Made by a program: the position numbers and the translations under genes. This document shows positions 1 through 6,819 of a DNA stretch of 33,052 bases, piece after piece (within the stretch, counting starts at the first letter, position 1; every line of letters begins with the position of its first letter). Under the pieces are notes generated by a model, which saw nothing but the letters and a program-made list of their open reading frames with translations, did no database searches and was not told the origin of the DNA. The stretch comes from Maritimibacter sp. 55A14. GTDB taxonomy: Bacteria > Pseudomonadota > Alphaproteobacteria > Rhodobacterales > Rhodobacteraceae. The stretch is taken from assembly GCF_003122205.1 (NCBI RefSeq), contig NZ_QEYE01000031.1, forward strand, positions 1 to 33,052, given 5' to 3'.

Positions 1-70
1 GCCCGACAAGCACCTCAACCTGCCTCAGTTTCGTGACAATCTCCTCAGGCTTGTGCCGCTTCGTAGCCAT
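1..70 (-). CDS. IS3-family transposase OrfA, N-terminal fragment (runs off the left edge)
   Basis: The first 23 residues read MATKRHKPEEIVTKLRQVEV and continue LVG. This matches the well-known N-terminus of IS3-family OrfA proteins, which carry a helix-turn-helix that recognises the IS ends. The ATG is at 70-68, with a purine-rich GGAGGACCGGA stretch just upstream as the ribosome-binding site. In this family OrfA is normally followed by OrfB (DDE integrase core) through programmed frameshifting; that part lies outside the window. The family call is strong; activity cannot be judged from the fragment. Confidence 0.85.
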   Translation of the reverse strand, partial: MATKRHKPEEIVTKLRQVEVLVG

Positions 71-122
71 TCCGGTCCTCCGTTTTCCTAAACATTACGG
101 CGGACCACTTTAGTGGGGGAAG
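1..122 (-). mobile_element. IS3-family insertion sequence, 5' end only
   Basis: This is the beginning of an IS3-type insertion sequence that continues beyond the left edge. It holds the start of orfA and, upstream of it, an IS-end-like stretch containing CCACTTTAGTGG (about 106-117) followed by a run of G. The right boundary is inferred: at about 115-125 the reading frame of the neighbouring integrase fragment switches to IS-like sequence. The exact terminal base and any target duplication cannot be fixed because the other IS end is outside the window. Confidence 0.75.
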
Positions 123-290
123 ATCAACCTTTCGGAGTGCTTCAGTGTAGTCGCGCGTCTGCAACGAGAAGGTCTCTTCCCGCTTTCCGTAGGTTTCAAC
201 GATGTCTTGGGGGACGGCTGCGCGGTGGTAGTAAACGGCTCCGCGACGATACAAGCGAGCGTGTCCGGGCATCTTTTCGAGGGTCCTCAC
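123..290 (-). pseudogene. Truncated tyrosine integrase (DUF6538-like N-terminus) interrupted by the IS3 element
   Basis: Reading leftwards from 290 (GTG; an ATG at 272 is the other possible start) the protein shows RLYRRGAVYYHRAAVPQDI, followed by a segment with SLQTRDYTEALRKV. This is the N-terminal pattern of phage-type integrases with a DUF6538 domain (a short basic strand, RRG-x-YY-x-R, then S-L-x-T-R-D-x-x-x-A). After about 55 residues the frame enters the end of the IS3 element and stops at 45, so the core-binding and catalytic domains are missing. It lies only about 80 bp from the 371-386 att-like repeat and points away from it. This is the usual position of an integrase, suggesting the remnant of a second element to the left in tandem with the intact one. 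Domain identity is by pattern recognition only. Confidence 0.7.
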
Positions 291-370
291 TGTAACACCT
301 CAGCGTGACAATCCATGAATAACACCAAACAAAATCAGCAAGTTACTGATCTTCATCTCGAAAGTGGAGG

Positions 371-386
371 TTTGGTGGAGCCAAGG
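371..386. repeat. 16-bp att-like direct repeat, distal copy (element left end)
   Basis: TTTGGTGGAGCCAAGG here is identical to 5437-5452, where it forms the 3' end of the tRNA-Ala gene (acceptor strand plus CCA). The match ends at 387, where the bases differ. This is the classic footprint of a tyrosine integrase using a tRNA 3' end as attB: one copy restores the tRNA, the other marks the far end. The integrase gene starts 154 bp to the right. Confidence 0.85.
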
Positions 387-506
387 TCTGCCCAACTTCT
401 GTCTCACTGACGATCAGGTGATGTCTTTTAACTCTGTAATCACTATCTTTTCTAAGATTGTCGATGCCACCCGCTTTCATCTGGTCTCATTCAATACTAC
501 ATAAAA

Positions 507-527
507 CGGTGGGACAAGCGGTGGGAC
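507..527 (+). promoter_or_regulatory. Paired CGGTGGGAC repeats: candidate integrase arm-type sites, left
   Basis: CGGTGGGAC occurs at 507-515 and again at 519-527, a 12-bp period, between the left att repeat and the integrase start. The same motif pair with the same 12-bp period and orientation is found at 5362-5382, inside the right end. Short direct repeats flanking the core site on both sides are what arm-binding (N-terminal) domains of tyrosine integrases recognise. They may also overlap the int promoter. The role is inferred. Confidence 0.6.
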
Positions 528-540
528 AGAGAGGCTCTCA

Positions 541-1713
541 ATGCCAAAGCTTTCAGCAAGACGAGTTGCGACACTTCACAAGCCCGGCATGTACGGCGAT
601 GGTGAGGGACTTTACCTTCATGTAGGGCCGTCTGGGACTAAATCCTGGATACTGCGAACGGCAGTTCACGGCAGACGAAGAGAGCTCGGGTTAGGCTCGG
701 CCTCGTTGGTTCCGTTGGCAGAGGCGCGTGAAATGGCTCGGTCACTGCGGAAGGTTGCGCGCGAAGGTGGTGATCCTGAAACCGCGAGAGATCGCGATAC
801 GCTTTCCTTCCGAGAGGCGGCTAAGAAAGTCCACGAAAACCTTCTTCCAACATGGCGCAACGAGAAGCACGCGCAGACTTGGCTGGCGACGATCGAAAGC
901 TATGCCAATCCTGCGTTCGGGTCGCGTCCGATAGCCAGTGTCGGAACCTCGGACGTGCTCAAGGTGCTTTCCCCGATCTGGACGACGAAGCACGAAACCG
1001 CAAAGCGACTTAGGCAGCGCCTCTCTACCGTCTTTGATTGGGCCAAGGGGGCCGGTCACTACCCGCACGAAAACCCGGTCAATGGATTGAAGAAGGCCCT
1101 ACCCGCTGTGAAACGGCGAGCGAAGCACATGCCGGCGATGGCGTGGCAAGACGTTCCGGCATTCATGTCCGCTCTGTCCGAGCGTGACGGCGTGTCCGCG
1201 CGAACGCTTGAATTCATTATCCTTACCGCAGCCCGCTCCGGAGAAGCCCGTGGCGCCCGGTGGAGCGAGGTTGAGCGCGGCGTTTGGAACATCCCCGCCG
1301 AAAGGATGAAACGCGGCGTGCCACACCGTGTACCGCTCTCTGAAGAGGCTCTTGGAGTGCTTGAGAAGATGCGCGGGCTCGATGGAGATCTTATCTTTCC
1401 GAGTGTCAAGAGAGGGCCGCGGGGAGAATCTCGTCCGCAATCAGTGATGGTATTCAAGGCGCTCCTGGATCGAATGGAGCGCACGGGCTTCACGGTGCAC
1501 GGGTTCCGTTCGACCTTTCGGGATTGGTGTAGCGAGAGCGCGCATGCGGAACGGGAGATCGCAGAGGCGGCATTGTCTCATGCGACCGGCAACGAGGTAG
1601 AGCGCGCCTATGCCCGTTCAGATTTGTTTGAGCGGCGCCTCGCCTTAATGGACGCCTGGGCGCGGTATGCGACCGGGAAAACCGGGGCCGTGGTGCAAAT
1701 GGTGCGCGGATGA
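541..1713 (+). CDS. int: P4-type tyrosine recombinase (integrase)
   Basis: This protein of 390 residues would integrate and excise the surrounding element at tRNA-Ala by strand exchange through a covalent phosphotyrosine. Residues about 1-80 fit the DUF4102 arm-DNA-binding domain (MPKLSARRVATLHKPGMYGD, GLYLHV, KSWILR, ELGLGSA). Residues about 85-185 fit the SAM-like core-binding domain. The catalytic domain follows, with R232 in AARSGEARG, a likely Lys near 257 in the ERMKRGVPHRVPLS hairpin, H320-x-x-R323 (HGFRSTFRDW), H347 (LSHATG) and Y357 (AYARSD). All key residues are present and the length is normal. A GAGAGG ribosome site lies 6 bases before the ATG. Its stop codon overlaps the start of the next gene by four bases, so the two are co-translated. 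Integration specificity is inferred from the flanking att repeats. Confidence 0.95.
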   Translation: MPKLSARRVATLHKPGMYGDGEGLYLHVGPSGTKSWILRTAVHGRRRELGLGSASLVPLAEAREMARSLRKVAREGGDPETARDRDTLSFREAAKKVHENLLPTWRNEKHAQTWLATIESYANPAFGSRPIASVGTSDVLKVLSPIWTTKHETAKRLRQRLSTVFDWAKGAGHYPHENPVNGLKKALPAVKRRAKHMPAMAWQDVPAFMSALSERDGVSARTLEFIILTAARSGEARGARWSEVERGVWNIPAERMKRGVPHRVPLSEEALGVLEKMRGLDGDLIFPSVKRGPRGESRPQSVMVFKALLDRMERTGFTVHGFRSTFRDWCSESAHAEREIAEAALSHATGNEVERAYARSDLFERRLALMDAWARYATGKTGAVVQMVRG

Positions 1714-2363
1714 CGCCGGAACTCGAACGCATCCTTAACAGGATCGGGTTTCAGAGGGCTAAAACATACAACCCATCCCCGTTTTTCGTCAGTTCAGAAC
1801 AGAGCTTACGGGGTAGTTTACTGTTTGCCGACAAACCAAGCGCGAGAGATGGCGTCGAAGAGATGGAAGCAATCCTGAAGAGGATCAATCATTTGCCGAA
1901 GCACCTACGGGAGGCGCTCGACGGGGCGCTCAGATCGCCGGAGGATTGGGACAACGACCGTAGCCCACTTCTCGAATTTGAGAATGCACTTGAGGTCTTG
2001 CTGGAGGAGGGGATTAAAGAGAAGAGCCAGTATTGGACTGGACGCGGTGCCTCCCCGAAAGTTTCTGCCAATCAAGTCGCATCGACGATGGCGGAAATAT
2101 ACGTGATCGGTTTGGGCAAGATGCCGACGGAAGGCGAGGCCTATGACAGCGGAGAGCCTTCGACGAAGTTTTCAAAGACCGTTCGGGACGTATTCGAACA
2201 CATCAACCTTCGCGCACATTTCCGGGAGCCATGCAGACGGGCAATCAAGGAACTAAAGGAAAACGACAAAGAAAAGTTCCATCGGCTGCTGGAAATCCGG
2301 TCTCGGAAAGGGAGGCCCGGGATAAGTCTCATAACCGGAAGGAGAAAATTACCCAAAATTTAG
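1710..2363 (+). CDS. Hypothetical protein coupled to the integrase
   Basis: This 217-residue protein starts at an ATG that overlaps the integrase stop (ATGA), so it is almost certainly translated with it. It is soluble, charged and mainly helical by eye, with no signal peptide or membrane segment. Residues about 50-110 include an acidic stretch around SPLLEFENALEVLLEEG; the C-terminus (about 165-217) is strongly basic (KELKENDKEKFHRLLEIRSRKGRPG and onwards). I do not recognise the family. The coupling suggests a helper of recombination or of element control, but no catalytic motif supports a specific function. Confidence 0.8.
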   Translation: MTPELERILNRIGFQRAKTYNPSPFFVSSEQSLRGSLLFADKPSARDGVEEMEAILKRINHLPKHLREALDGALRSPEDWDNDRSPLLEFENALEVLLEEGIKEKSQYWTGRGASPKVSANQVASTMAEIYVIGLGKMPTEGEAYDSGEPSTKFSKTVRDVFEHINLRAHFREPCRRAIKELKENDKEKFHRLLEIRSRKGRPGISLITGRRKLPKI

Positions 2364-2438
2364 AGAATTATCTCCTTTAGACAGGGATAACGGTTGCGAG
2401 CAGGTTCAGCTTATCGAGGCAATCAAAGAGGCCCTGCA

Positions 2439-2633
2439 ATGCAACCAACTGACCCCATGATTCGCGACAAAGACTGTGCGCAAATGCTCGGATGCAGCGT
2501 TTGTACGTTCTGGCGCCGCGTGGCGGACGGCACAGTCCCGCGCCCTGTCAAGATCGGCGGAACGAGCCGCTGGCCGCAATCCGAAATCCAGGACGTGATT
2601 GACCGAGCAAAGGCCGAGCGAGCGGCCGCCTAA
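2439..2633 (+). CDS. AlpA-family excisionase/regulator
   Basis: This 64-residue MerR-like winged-helix protein has the AlpA pattern: MIRDKDCAQMLGCSVCTFWR, then RVADGTVPRPVKIGGTSRW and SEIQDVIDRAK at the end. AlpA-type proteins act as recombination directionality factors or activators of integrase expression in P4-like elements and islands. The start at 2439 is preferred to an upstream TTG at 2394 because AAAGAGG lies about 7 bases before the ATG and the family usually begins close to the helix-turn-helix. Its place just downstream of the integrase and before a terminator-like hairpin fits control of excision, which is an inference from the family. Confidence 0.88.
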   Translation: MQPTDPMIRDKDCAQMLGCSVCTFWRRVADGTVPRPVKIGGTSRWPQSEIQDVIDRAKAERAAA

Positions 2634-2639
2634 GAAAAA

Positions 2640-2667
2640 CCCCCGCCAGTCGAAGACCGGACGGGGG
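2640..2667 (+). terminator. GC-rich hairpin after the AlpA-like gene
   Basis: CCCCCG (2640-2645) pairs with CGGGGG (2662-2667), with inner CC/GG pairs possible. An A-rich run lies upstream (AAGAAAAA) and a T-containing stretch (ATTTCTT) a few bases downstream. This is a reasonable intrinsic terminator for the int-orf-alpA transcript, and may also work in the other direction. The U-tract is weak. Confidence 0.5.
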
Positions 2668-2734
2668 CGCATTTCTTGCAGCGGACCGGCTGTTAGATAG
2701 CGCATCTGCGTTCGGCATTCAACGGAGTGCTAGA

Positions 2735-3130
2735 ATGAAACTAGAGCGTGAAGCTACGTGGGGCCGGCAGCCCTGTCTTTCGAACTCAGATAACAGAGAA
2801 TCCTCCAATTGCTATCGTGGAGAGCTGTACCGAAGAGGCCGGTGGCGGATTGCGATATGCCGGGACGGTATTCAGTTTTTGGTTCAGCGCGGCAGACGCC
2901 CCAAAAAAGGCGTGGCGCCGGCATGGGACAGCCTCAGCTACTGTGCCACCCTGGATGGCCTTTTCCATGACTGGACACGGCGCTCCGGGTACCCGTTCCC
3001 ATACGCATTGGTTGGTCTACCGACCCATGCGGGACGCCTTGATCTTGCCGCTCGGCGGCGAGCGCACGGGTGCGGAGAACAGCGTTTTGCCGGCTCGGAG
3101 CGAGGCCAAAGGGGCGCTGATGGGGAGTAA
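2735..3130 (+). CDS. Small hypothetical protein (GIQFLVQ-type), overlapping the downstream winged-helix gene
   Basis: This is a 131-residue protein. Its central part reads YRGELYRRGRWRIAICRDGI, continuing QFLVQRGRR, with AWDSLSYCATLDGLFHDWTR further on. I associate this arrangement (W-R-x-x-x-C-R-D-G-I-Q-[WF]-x-x-Q, later S-Y-C-x-T, then a W-containing end) with short uncharacterised proteins in alphaproteobacterial islands and plasmids. It is chosen over the overlapping frame from 2748 because of that pattern and a CGGAGTG ribosome site about 6 bases before the ATG. The last about 30 residues are Arg/Gly-rich and look unconstrained. It overlaps the next gene by 11 bases, implying translational coupling. 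Function unknown. Confidence 0.6.
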   Translation: MKLEREATWGRQPCLSNSDNRESSNCYRGELYRRGRWRIAICRDGIQFLVQRGRRPKKGVAPAWDSLSYCATLDGLFHDWTRRSGYPFPYALVGLPTHAGRLDLAARRRAHGCGEQRFAGSERGQRGADGE

Positions 3131-3557
3131 AAATAAATCAACGGCAAGAAGCCACGGCGGCAAGCACTGGGTACAACTCCCCGAATGGGTCTTGCGCACG
3201 GAGGCGTGGCGACATCTAAGCGTCGGAGCGCGGGCGCTCTACATCGAACTAAAGCGTCGTTACAAGGGCAAGAACAACGGCGCCATCACACTCAGCCACC
3301 GGGAAGCGGCGCACCTTCTGGGCCTCCACCGCAACTCTGTCGGAAAGCTATATCGGGAATTGCAAGACAAAGGGTTCATCCGCATGATGGAGGCTGCGTA
3401 CCTTGGGCCTTCAGGCATTGGAAAAACAGCGCGCTGGGCATTGGATGAGTACTCTACAGACACGGACTACAAACCGCCGTTAAGACGATTCAAGGAATGG
3501 TATCCAGAACAGAATCCCCCGAACAGTAAAAAGGACGCCCCGTCACAAACGGGGTGA
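3120..3557 (+). CDS. Winged-helix DNA-binding protein, possible replication or copy-control protein of the element
   Basis: This is a 145-residue protein starting MGSKNKSTARSHGGKHWVQL. Its middle section carries LSVGARALYIELKRRY followed by GAITLSHREAAHLLGLHRNS, continuing VGKLYRELQDKGFI. That is a clear helix-turn-helix with wing (about residues 55-100). The pattern resembles the N-terminal DNA-binding domain of small replication initiators and of GntR-like regulators in mobile elements. The ATG at 3120 is preferred to the in-frame upstream start at 2748: AAAGGGG lies about 6 bases before it, and the upstream part overlaps the more convincing reading frame from 2735. Three TGACGCA-type sites and a large palindrome start at its stop codon, consistent with a self-regulating DNA-binding protein or initiator (inference). 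Confidence 0.75.
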   Translation: MGSKNKSTARSHGGKHWVQLPEWVLRTEAWRHLSVGARALYIELKRRYKGKNNGAITLSHREAAHLLGLHRNSVGKLYRELQDKGFIRMMEAAYLGPSGIGKTARWALDEYSTDTDYKPPLRRFKEWYPEQNPPNSKKDAPSQTG

Positions 3558-3660
3558 CGCAGAGCGTTAAATGATCAAGCTTGCAGCAGAAGTGTCCTAC
3601 TATTTATGACGCAAAACGCCGCGCCGGCTCTACATGCGTCACATAATGCAGGACATTTCT
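3555..3660. repeat. Nested inverted repeats with three TGACGCA sites downstream of the winged-helix gene
   Basis: AGAAGTGTCCT (3588-3598) faces AGGACATTTCT (3650-3660), 10 of 11 bases complementary. Inside it TGACGCA (3607-3613) faces TGCGTCA (3635-3641), and a further TGACGCA lies at 3555-3561. The inner loop contains a GCCGGC palindrome. Together these form an imperfect palindrome of about 73 bp. This could be an operator for the adjacent winged-helix protein, a replication origin of the excised element or a structured transcript end. No function is demonstrated. Confidence 0.6.
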
Positions 3661-3904
3661 ACATTCTAGCCAGGGGGCGGGTTTCGATAGTGAAGGCGCT
3701 GCGGAGGCAGCGGGTTCCCGAACGAACGCTAAGCTAGCGCTCCACAAATAGTCACCGATACAAGGCTCGCTATGCAGATTTCTACGATGCTATACAGTAT
3801 GTCTGACTCGGCGCTGGGCTTGGTTTCGAGGCGTTAACCCCTCCGGTCAAAAGCCAAGCCCGCAGGCCGGTGAAGAAACGCTACTCGCTGAAAGAGAAAA
3901 CGGC
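3661..3904. other. Non-coding tract with a stable hairpin at 3816-3861
   Basis: No convincing reading frame is visible. GGGCTTGG (3816-3823) pairs with CCAAGCCC (3854-3861), and inside it GAGG (3828-3831) pairs with CCTC (3840-3843), giving a nested stem. This could be a small RNA, a leader structure for the tiny frame that follows, or part of an origin. I see no known riboswitch or RNA family. Confidence 0.4.
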
Positions 3905-3985
3905 ATGAAACACGTCATCCTCACCATTCTGGTCGGAGTCGCGGTCTACGCAGGGATTCAGATGCTCAGATTTGCCATCTTCTAA
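3905..3985 (+). CDS. Possible 26-residue single-pass membrane peptide
   Basis: This short frame reads MKHVILTILVGVAVYAGIQM and ends LRFAIF: a Lys-containing start followed by an almost continuous hydrophobic helix. A purine stretch (GAAAGAG) lies about 9 bases before the ATG, and a small inverted repeat (4017-4030) follows the stop. Such peptides occur as holin-like, toxin-like or regulatory products in mobile elements. The frame is too short for coding statistics, so this is a candidate only. Confidence 0.3.
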   Translation: MKHVILTILVGVAVYAGIQMLRFAIF

Positions 3986-4412
3986 AGCCCGGTCGCGGCA
4001 GAGCTTGGCTGAAGACCCGTTTGAAAACGGTTTGATAATGTTCGAACGAACCGGCCCTTCTATCCAACGCTCCTCTGATATTTTGGTCACGGGATATGAA
4101 TTCATCCGGTAGGTTCAAAGCGTCGCTGGCGCGCTGTGAGCAGACCGACCGTACCGACAGCGTGGGCCAAGAAGAAATTCTTCTGTAAAGAGTGAGTCAA
4201 GCACTGGAAATCGAACGCTTTCTGCGGCGCTCCCCGCTTGGGCCGTTTCCGAAATTACACTCCACATCCAGTCAATCAATGGCCATCCAACCATTTAAAA
4301 AATTTAAGCAAATCTCTCAGGTGTATTATCAAGCTGATGCGACTGACACCAACGGCCACTGGCGTTTGCCAGCGCGAAGGTTCGCAAGGGGATTTTGTTT
4401 GTGTTTAGCCCG
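3986..4412. other. Non-coding stretch, little recognisable
   Basis: The only structure I see is CCGTTT-GA-AAACGG at 4017-4030 followed by TTT, which could be a weak terminator for the tiny frame upstream. Frames across 4192-4412 are continuations of antisense frames of the next gene and show no protein family. Nothing else is recognisable. Confidence 0.35.
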
Positions 4413-4799
4413 TTATTTGGGGTCGTTTTCAGGCCGGTCGCGCACTTGCATCCACCTTATGCGGGAATTTTCCGGATCGTGTATACGTATTTCATTCTCG
4501 GCCCGTTTGATGGTCTGCCGGCAATCGAAGTACCAGATAGTGGCTCCGACCATTCCGACAATCCCAATCGTTCCCCATGTCGATGAACCGTAAGTGTCTC
4601 CGGTTGGAAGCAGGGTTCCAAGGAAAACCATCCCACCGACAGCGCCAAACAATTTCGCGAATGTCATGTTGTCTTCGGCCTTCTCGATCGCGCGCTTGGC
4701 TTCCCCGACGATCCGCTGCCGCTCTTGTTCCTCTTTGGCCTCCAACTGTTCTTTCAGGCGGACATTCTCCTTCTGAATTTTTTCAAACTCGTCGGTCAT
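4413..4799 (-). CDS. Coiled-coil membrane protein of the integrated element
   Basis: This is a 128-residue protein. The first about 45 residues form an uninterrupted charged coiled coil (MTDEFEKIQKENVRLKEQLE, then AKEEQERQRIVGEAKRAIEK). Two hydrophobic segments follow (about 52-70, LFGAVGGMVFLGTLLP, and about 80-95, GTIGIVGMVGATIWYF), then a charged tail with RRAENEIR-like content. The start is secure because AGGAGG (4807-4812) sits 7 bases before the ATG; the upstream extension to 4904 is not needed. It is the only sizeable gene on this strand of the element and stands alone at the tRNA-proximal side, where cargo genes are often placed. A membrane-anchored cytoplasmic coiled coil could serve in host-phage interference or envelope sensing, but no known family is recognised. 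Confidence 0.75.
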   Translation of the reverse strand: MTDEFEKIQKENVRLKEQLEAKEEQERQRIVGEAKRAIEKAEDNMTFAKLFGAVGGMVFLGTLLPTGDTYGSSTWGTIGIVGMVGATIWYFDCRQTIKRAENEIRIHDPENSRIRWMQVRDRPENDPK

Positions 4800-4812
4800 G
4801 AGATTTCCTCCT

Positions 4813-5361
4813 GAGCTTTTTGCGGGTCTGTATCGAGAGGGGTGGCATGGATAGGTGCGCGTACGTGGGATTTTCTGGGGGCCGGAGGTGTTATCAAAAT
4901 ACATGAAGGGGGTGGGGGTGTCGCGCCTTTCTTCTTCCCAGCCGGGGCAATATCGCCAGCCTTTCCTTGTCTGAAATCCTTTCTGTCAGAGCGCGATCAT
5001 CGAGGCGTCCGCACCCTGCCCCCTCCCGATGGTCTCGCCTCGCTCCCACGGCCTCTCCTTGAGTGCCAGGGGCCATGGGGGACGCCTTGGTCCATGTCAT
5101 TACGAACCGGAAAGTCGCCGGCCAGATTATGCGGGCGCCAAATTTGCCAATGCCCAGAACTCAACATGAGAGACGCGGGCACACGGGAAACGTCCGGTTC
5201 ATTCACTTGGATCGTGGCTTCCCTTGATTGGAGAGGCTCGGGCCCGGCGCAGGTTCGCTGTACGGGGCCAAACTCGATGAGCCTTGACGTGAGAAAAGGT
5301 TGGCAAACCGTACTCGAAGCGGGCCGCGATACGTAAACGATCACCGGCAAAGCTTTCCGGT
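4813..5361. other. About 550 bp without a recognisable gene
   Basis: Several open frames cross this stretch on both strands, but none shows a ribosome site, a known motif or plausible composition. I see nothing further here. It may contain the promoter of the coiled-coil gene at its left end and recombination-related sequence at its right end. Confidence 0.4.
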
Positions 5362-5382
5362 CGGTGGGAAGATCGGTGGGAC
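5362..5382 (+). promoter_or_regulatory. Paired CGGTGGGA repeats: candidate integrase arm-type sites, right
   Basis: CGGTGGGAA (5362-5370) and CGGTGGGAC (5374-5382) repeat the motif found at 507-527 with the same 12-bp period and orientation, 54 bp inside the tRNA-side att repeat. Their presence at both ends of the element, next to the core repeats, supports a recombination role. Confidence 0.6.
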
Positions 5383-5436
5383 GGGAATTCCGATACGGGG
5401 AATTTCCGTTAACTTCCAATGGATTAGGAGTGTTAG

Positions 5437-5514
<78 letters not shown>

Positions 5515-5606
5515 ACCGGGGCGAGCGTCCCGCTCGCCAAGGGCTGGATAGTGAAGCGTTCCGGCCAGATCAAGCGAAAAATATCCGTCCGAAGCGCTTT
5601 GCCGTG

Positions 5607-5933
5607 TCAGGTATCGTCGTCGTCGGCGGCGACATCCGCGATGTCGTCCAGATCGACCGTGTCGTCGTCTTCGTCCTCCAGGACATCGTCGCCCAGGTCG
5701 ACTTCGTCGTCGTCCTCGACCTCCAGCACGTCCTCTTCCTCTTCCTTGAGTTCAGGTTTCTTGGTCTTGGACTGCTTGTCGGCGGGCGTCGGCTTCTGCT
5801 TGCCGCCCATGAGCACGTCGACCGTGACCGAATGCCTGCAGGACGGACAGGTCATGGGATCCTGCCGAAGGTCATAGAACCGTGTCGAGCAGTTCGGGCA
5901 GACGCGCTTTACGCCCCATTCTTCCTTGGGCAT
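5607..5933 (-). CDS. FYDLN acid-domain protein (TIGR02300 family)
   Basis: This is a 108-residue protein. The N-terminal part holds a zinc-ribbon-like pattern CPNC...CPSC around TRFYDLRQDPMTCPSCRHSV, the signature that names the FYDLN family. The rest is extremely acidic (long runs of D and E), a normal feature of this family. It is widespread in Alphaproteobacteria; its biochemical role is not established. The start at 5933 is preferred to 5984 because GAGGGG lies 7 bases upstream and the family begins MPKEEWG. It lies close to the tRNA-Ala on the same strand, but there is no evidence of a shared transcript. Confidence 0.9.
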   Translation of the reverse strand: MPKEEWGVKRVCPNCSTRFYDLRQDPMTCPSCRHSVTVDVLMGGKQKPTPADKQSKTKKPELKEEEEDVLEVEDDDEVDLGDDVLEDEDDDTVDLDDIADVAADDDDT

Positions 5934-6109
5934 CGAATTCCCCTCGAAATCGCTGATGTCGCTTTGATCGCTGCCACCTGCCACAACCCCGGCAGCCTTG
6001 TCAAAGGCTTTTGAGCGCCCCGGAACACGGCGTCGATTGTGCGGTGGAAACCCCCGCGATATCCGGAGTAACCTGCCGCAGGAGCGAACCCGGAGGAGAC
6101 CGTCGCGTC

Positions 6110-6805
6110 ATGGCGCAACTTACCCTGCATGGCGACCCGCCCATCGAGGTGGCGCTGCGCCGTTCGGCGCGGGCGAAACGGTTGTCGTTGCGCGTCTCGG
6201 CTCTTGACGGGCGGGTGACGCTGACCCTTCCGCTGCGTGTGCCCGAGCGCGAGGCGCATGCCTTCGCGCGCGAGAAGGAAAGCTGGCTGCGCGGCCATCT
6301 GGACGCCCGGCCCGCCCAAATGCGCCCGGTCTTCGGCGGCGTTCTGCCTGTGGACGGCCACCCGCTGCCGATCCGGCCCGGCACAGGCCGCGCCGCGCGG
6401 GTGGAGGAGGGTGCGATCATGGTGCCCGGAGCGGAGGCCGAGTTGCCCGTGCGGCTTCGTGCGCTCCTGCAATCGCTTGCACGGGAGCGGCTGATCGCGG
6501 CCTCGGACCGTCACGCGCAGGCGCTGGGGCGCCGTTACAGCCGGATCAGCCTGCGCGATCCGCGGTCACGCTGGGGCTCGTGTTCGGCCGCCGGGGGGCT
6601 GATGTATTCCTGGCGGCTCGTCATGGCGCCGCCGGAGGTGCTGGATTACGTTGCCGCGCATGAGGTGGCGCATCTCGCGCAGATGAATCATTCGCCAGCC
6701 TTCTGGGCGGTGGTGGCGCGGCTTTGCCCTGGCTACGAGGCGCCGCGGCGCTGGCTGCGGCGCGAGGGCGCCGGGCTGCACCGCTATGTCTTCGAGAAGC
6801 GTTGA
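6110..6805 (+). CDS. YgjP-like (DUF45/SprT-related) metallopeptidase
   Basis: This is a 231-residue cytoplasmic protein. Near the C-terminus it has the zinc-protease motif HEVAH (184-188) followed by H194 in QMNHSPAFW, and upstream RWGSCS (154-159), the standard pair of signatures for the YgjP/DUF45 family. Family members are predicted metal-dependent hydrolases with poorly known substrates. The start at 6110 has GGAGGA (about 6092-6097) as ribosome site; the longer frame from 6011 adds an unrelated-looking leader. It faces away from the FYDLN gene, and the next gene (GntR) follows after about 37 bases on the same strand. Confidence 0.88.
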   Translation: MAQLTLHGDPPIEVALRRSARAKRLSLRVSALDGRVTLTLPLRVPEREAHAFAREKESWLRGHLDARPAQMRPVFGGVLPVDGHPLPIRPGTGRAARVEEGAIMVPGAEAELPVRLRALLQSLARERLIAASDRHAQALGRRYSRISLRDPRSRWGSCSAAGGLMYSWRLVMAPPEVLDYVAAHEVAHLAQMNHSPAFWAVVARLCPGYEAPRRWLRREGAGLHRYVFEKR

Positions 6806-6819
6806 CCGCACCGAAATTC

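Noticed and set aside
529-539. GAGAG-G-CTCTC palindrome over the integrase ribosome site
   Set aside because: A one-base centre cannot form an RNA hairpin and the match is short; likely chance.
2748-3119. In-frame N-terminal extension of the winged-helix protein
   Set aside because: The 3120 start has a good ribosome site; the extension overlaps a better reading frame and has no motif.
4842-5336. Long open frame on the plus strand in the element
   Set aside because: No ribosome site, no recognisable motif, composition unlike a protein; the same stretch is open in other frames too.
4997-5419. 140-residue minus-strand frame ending near the att site
   Set aside because: It would cover the candidate integrase arm sites, and no family or ribosome site is seen.
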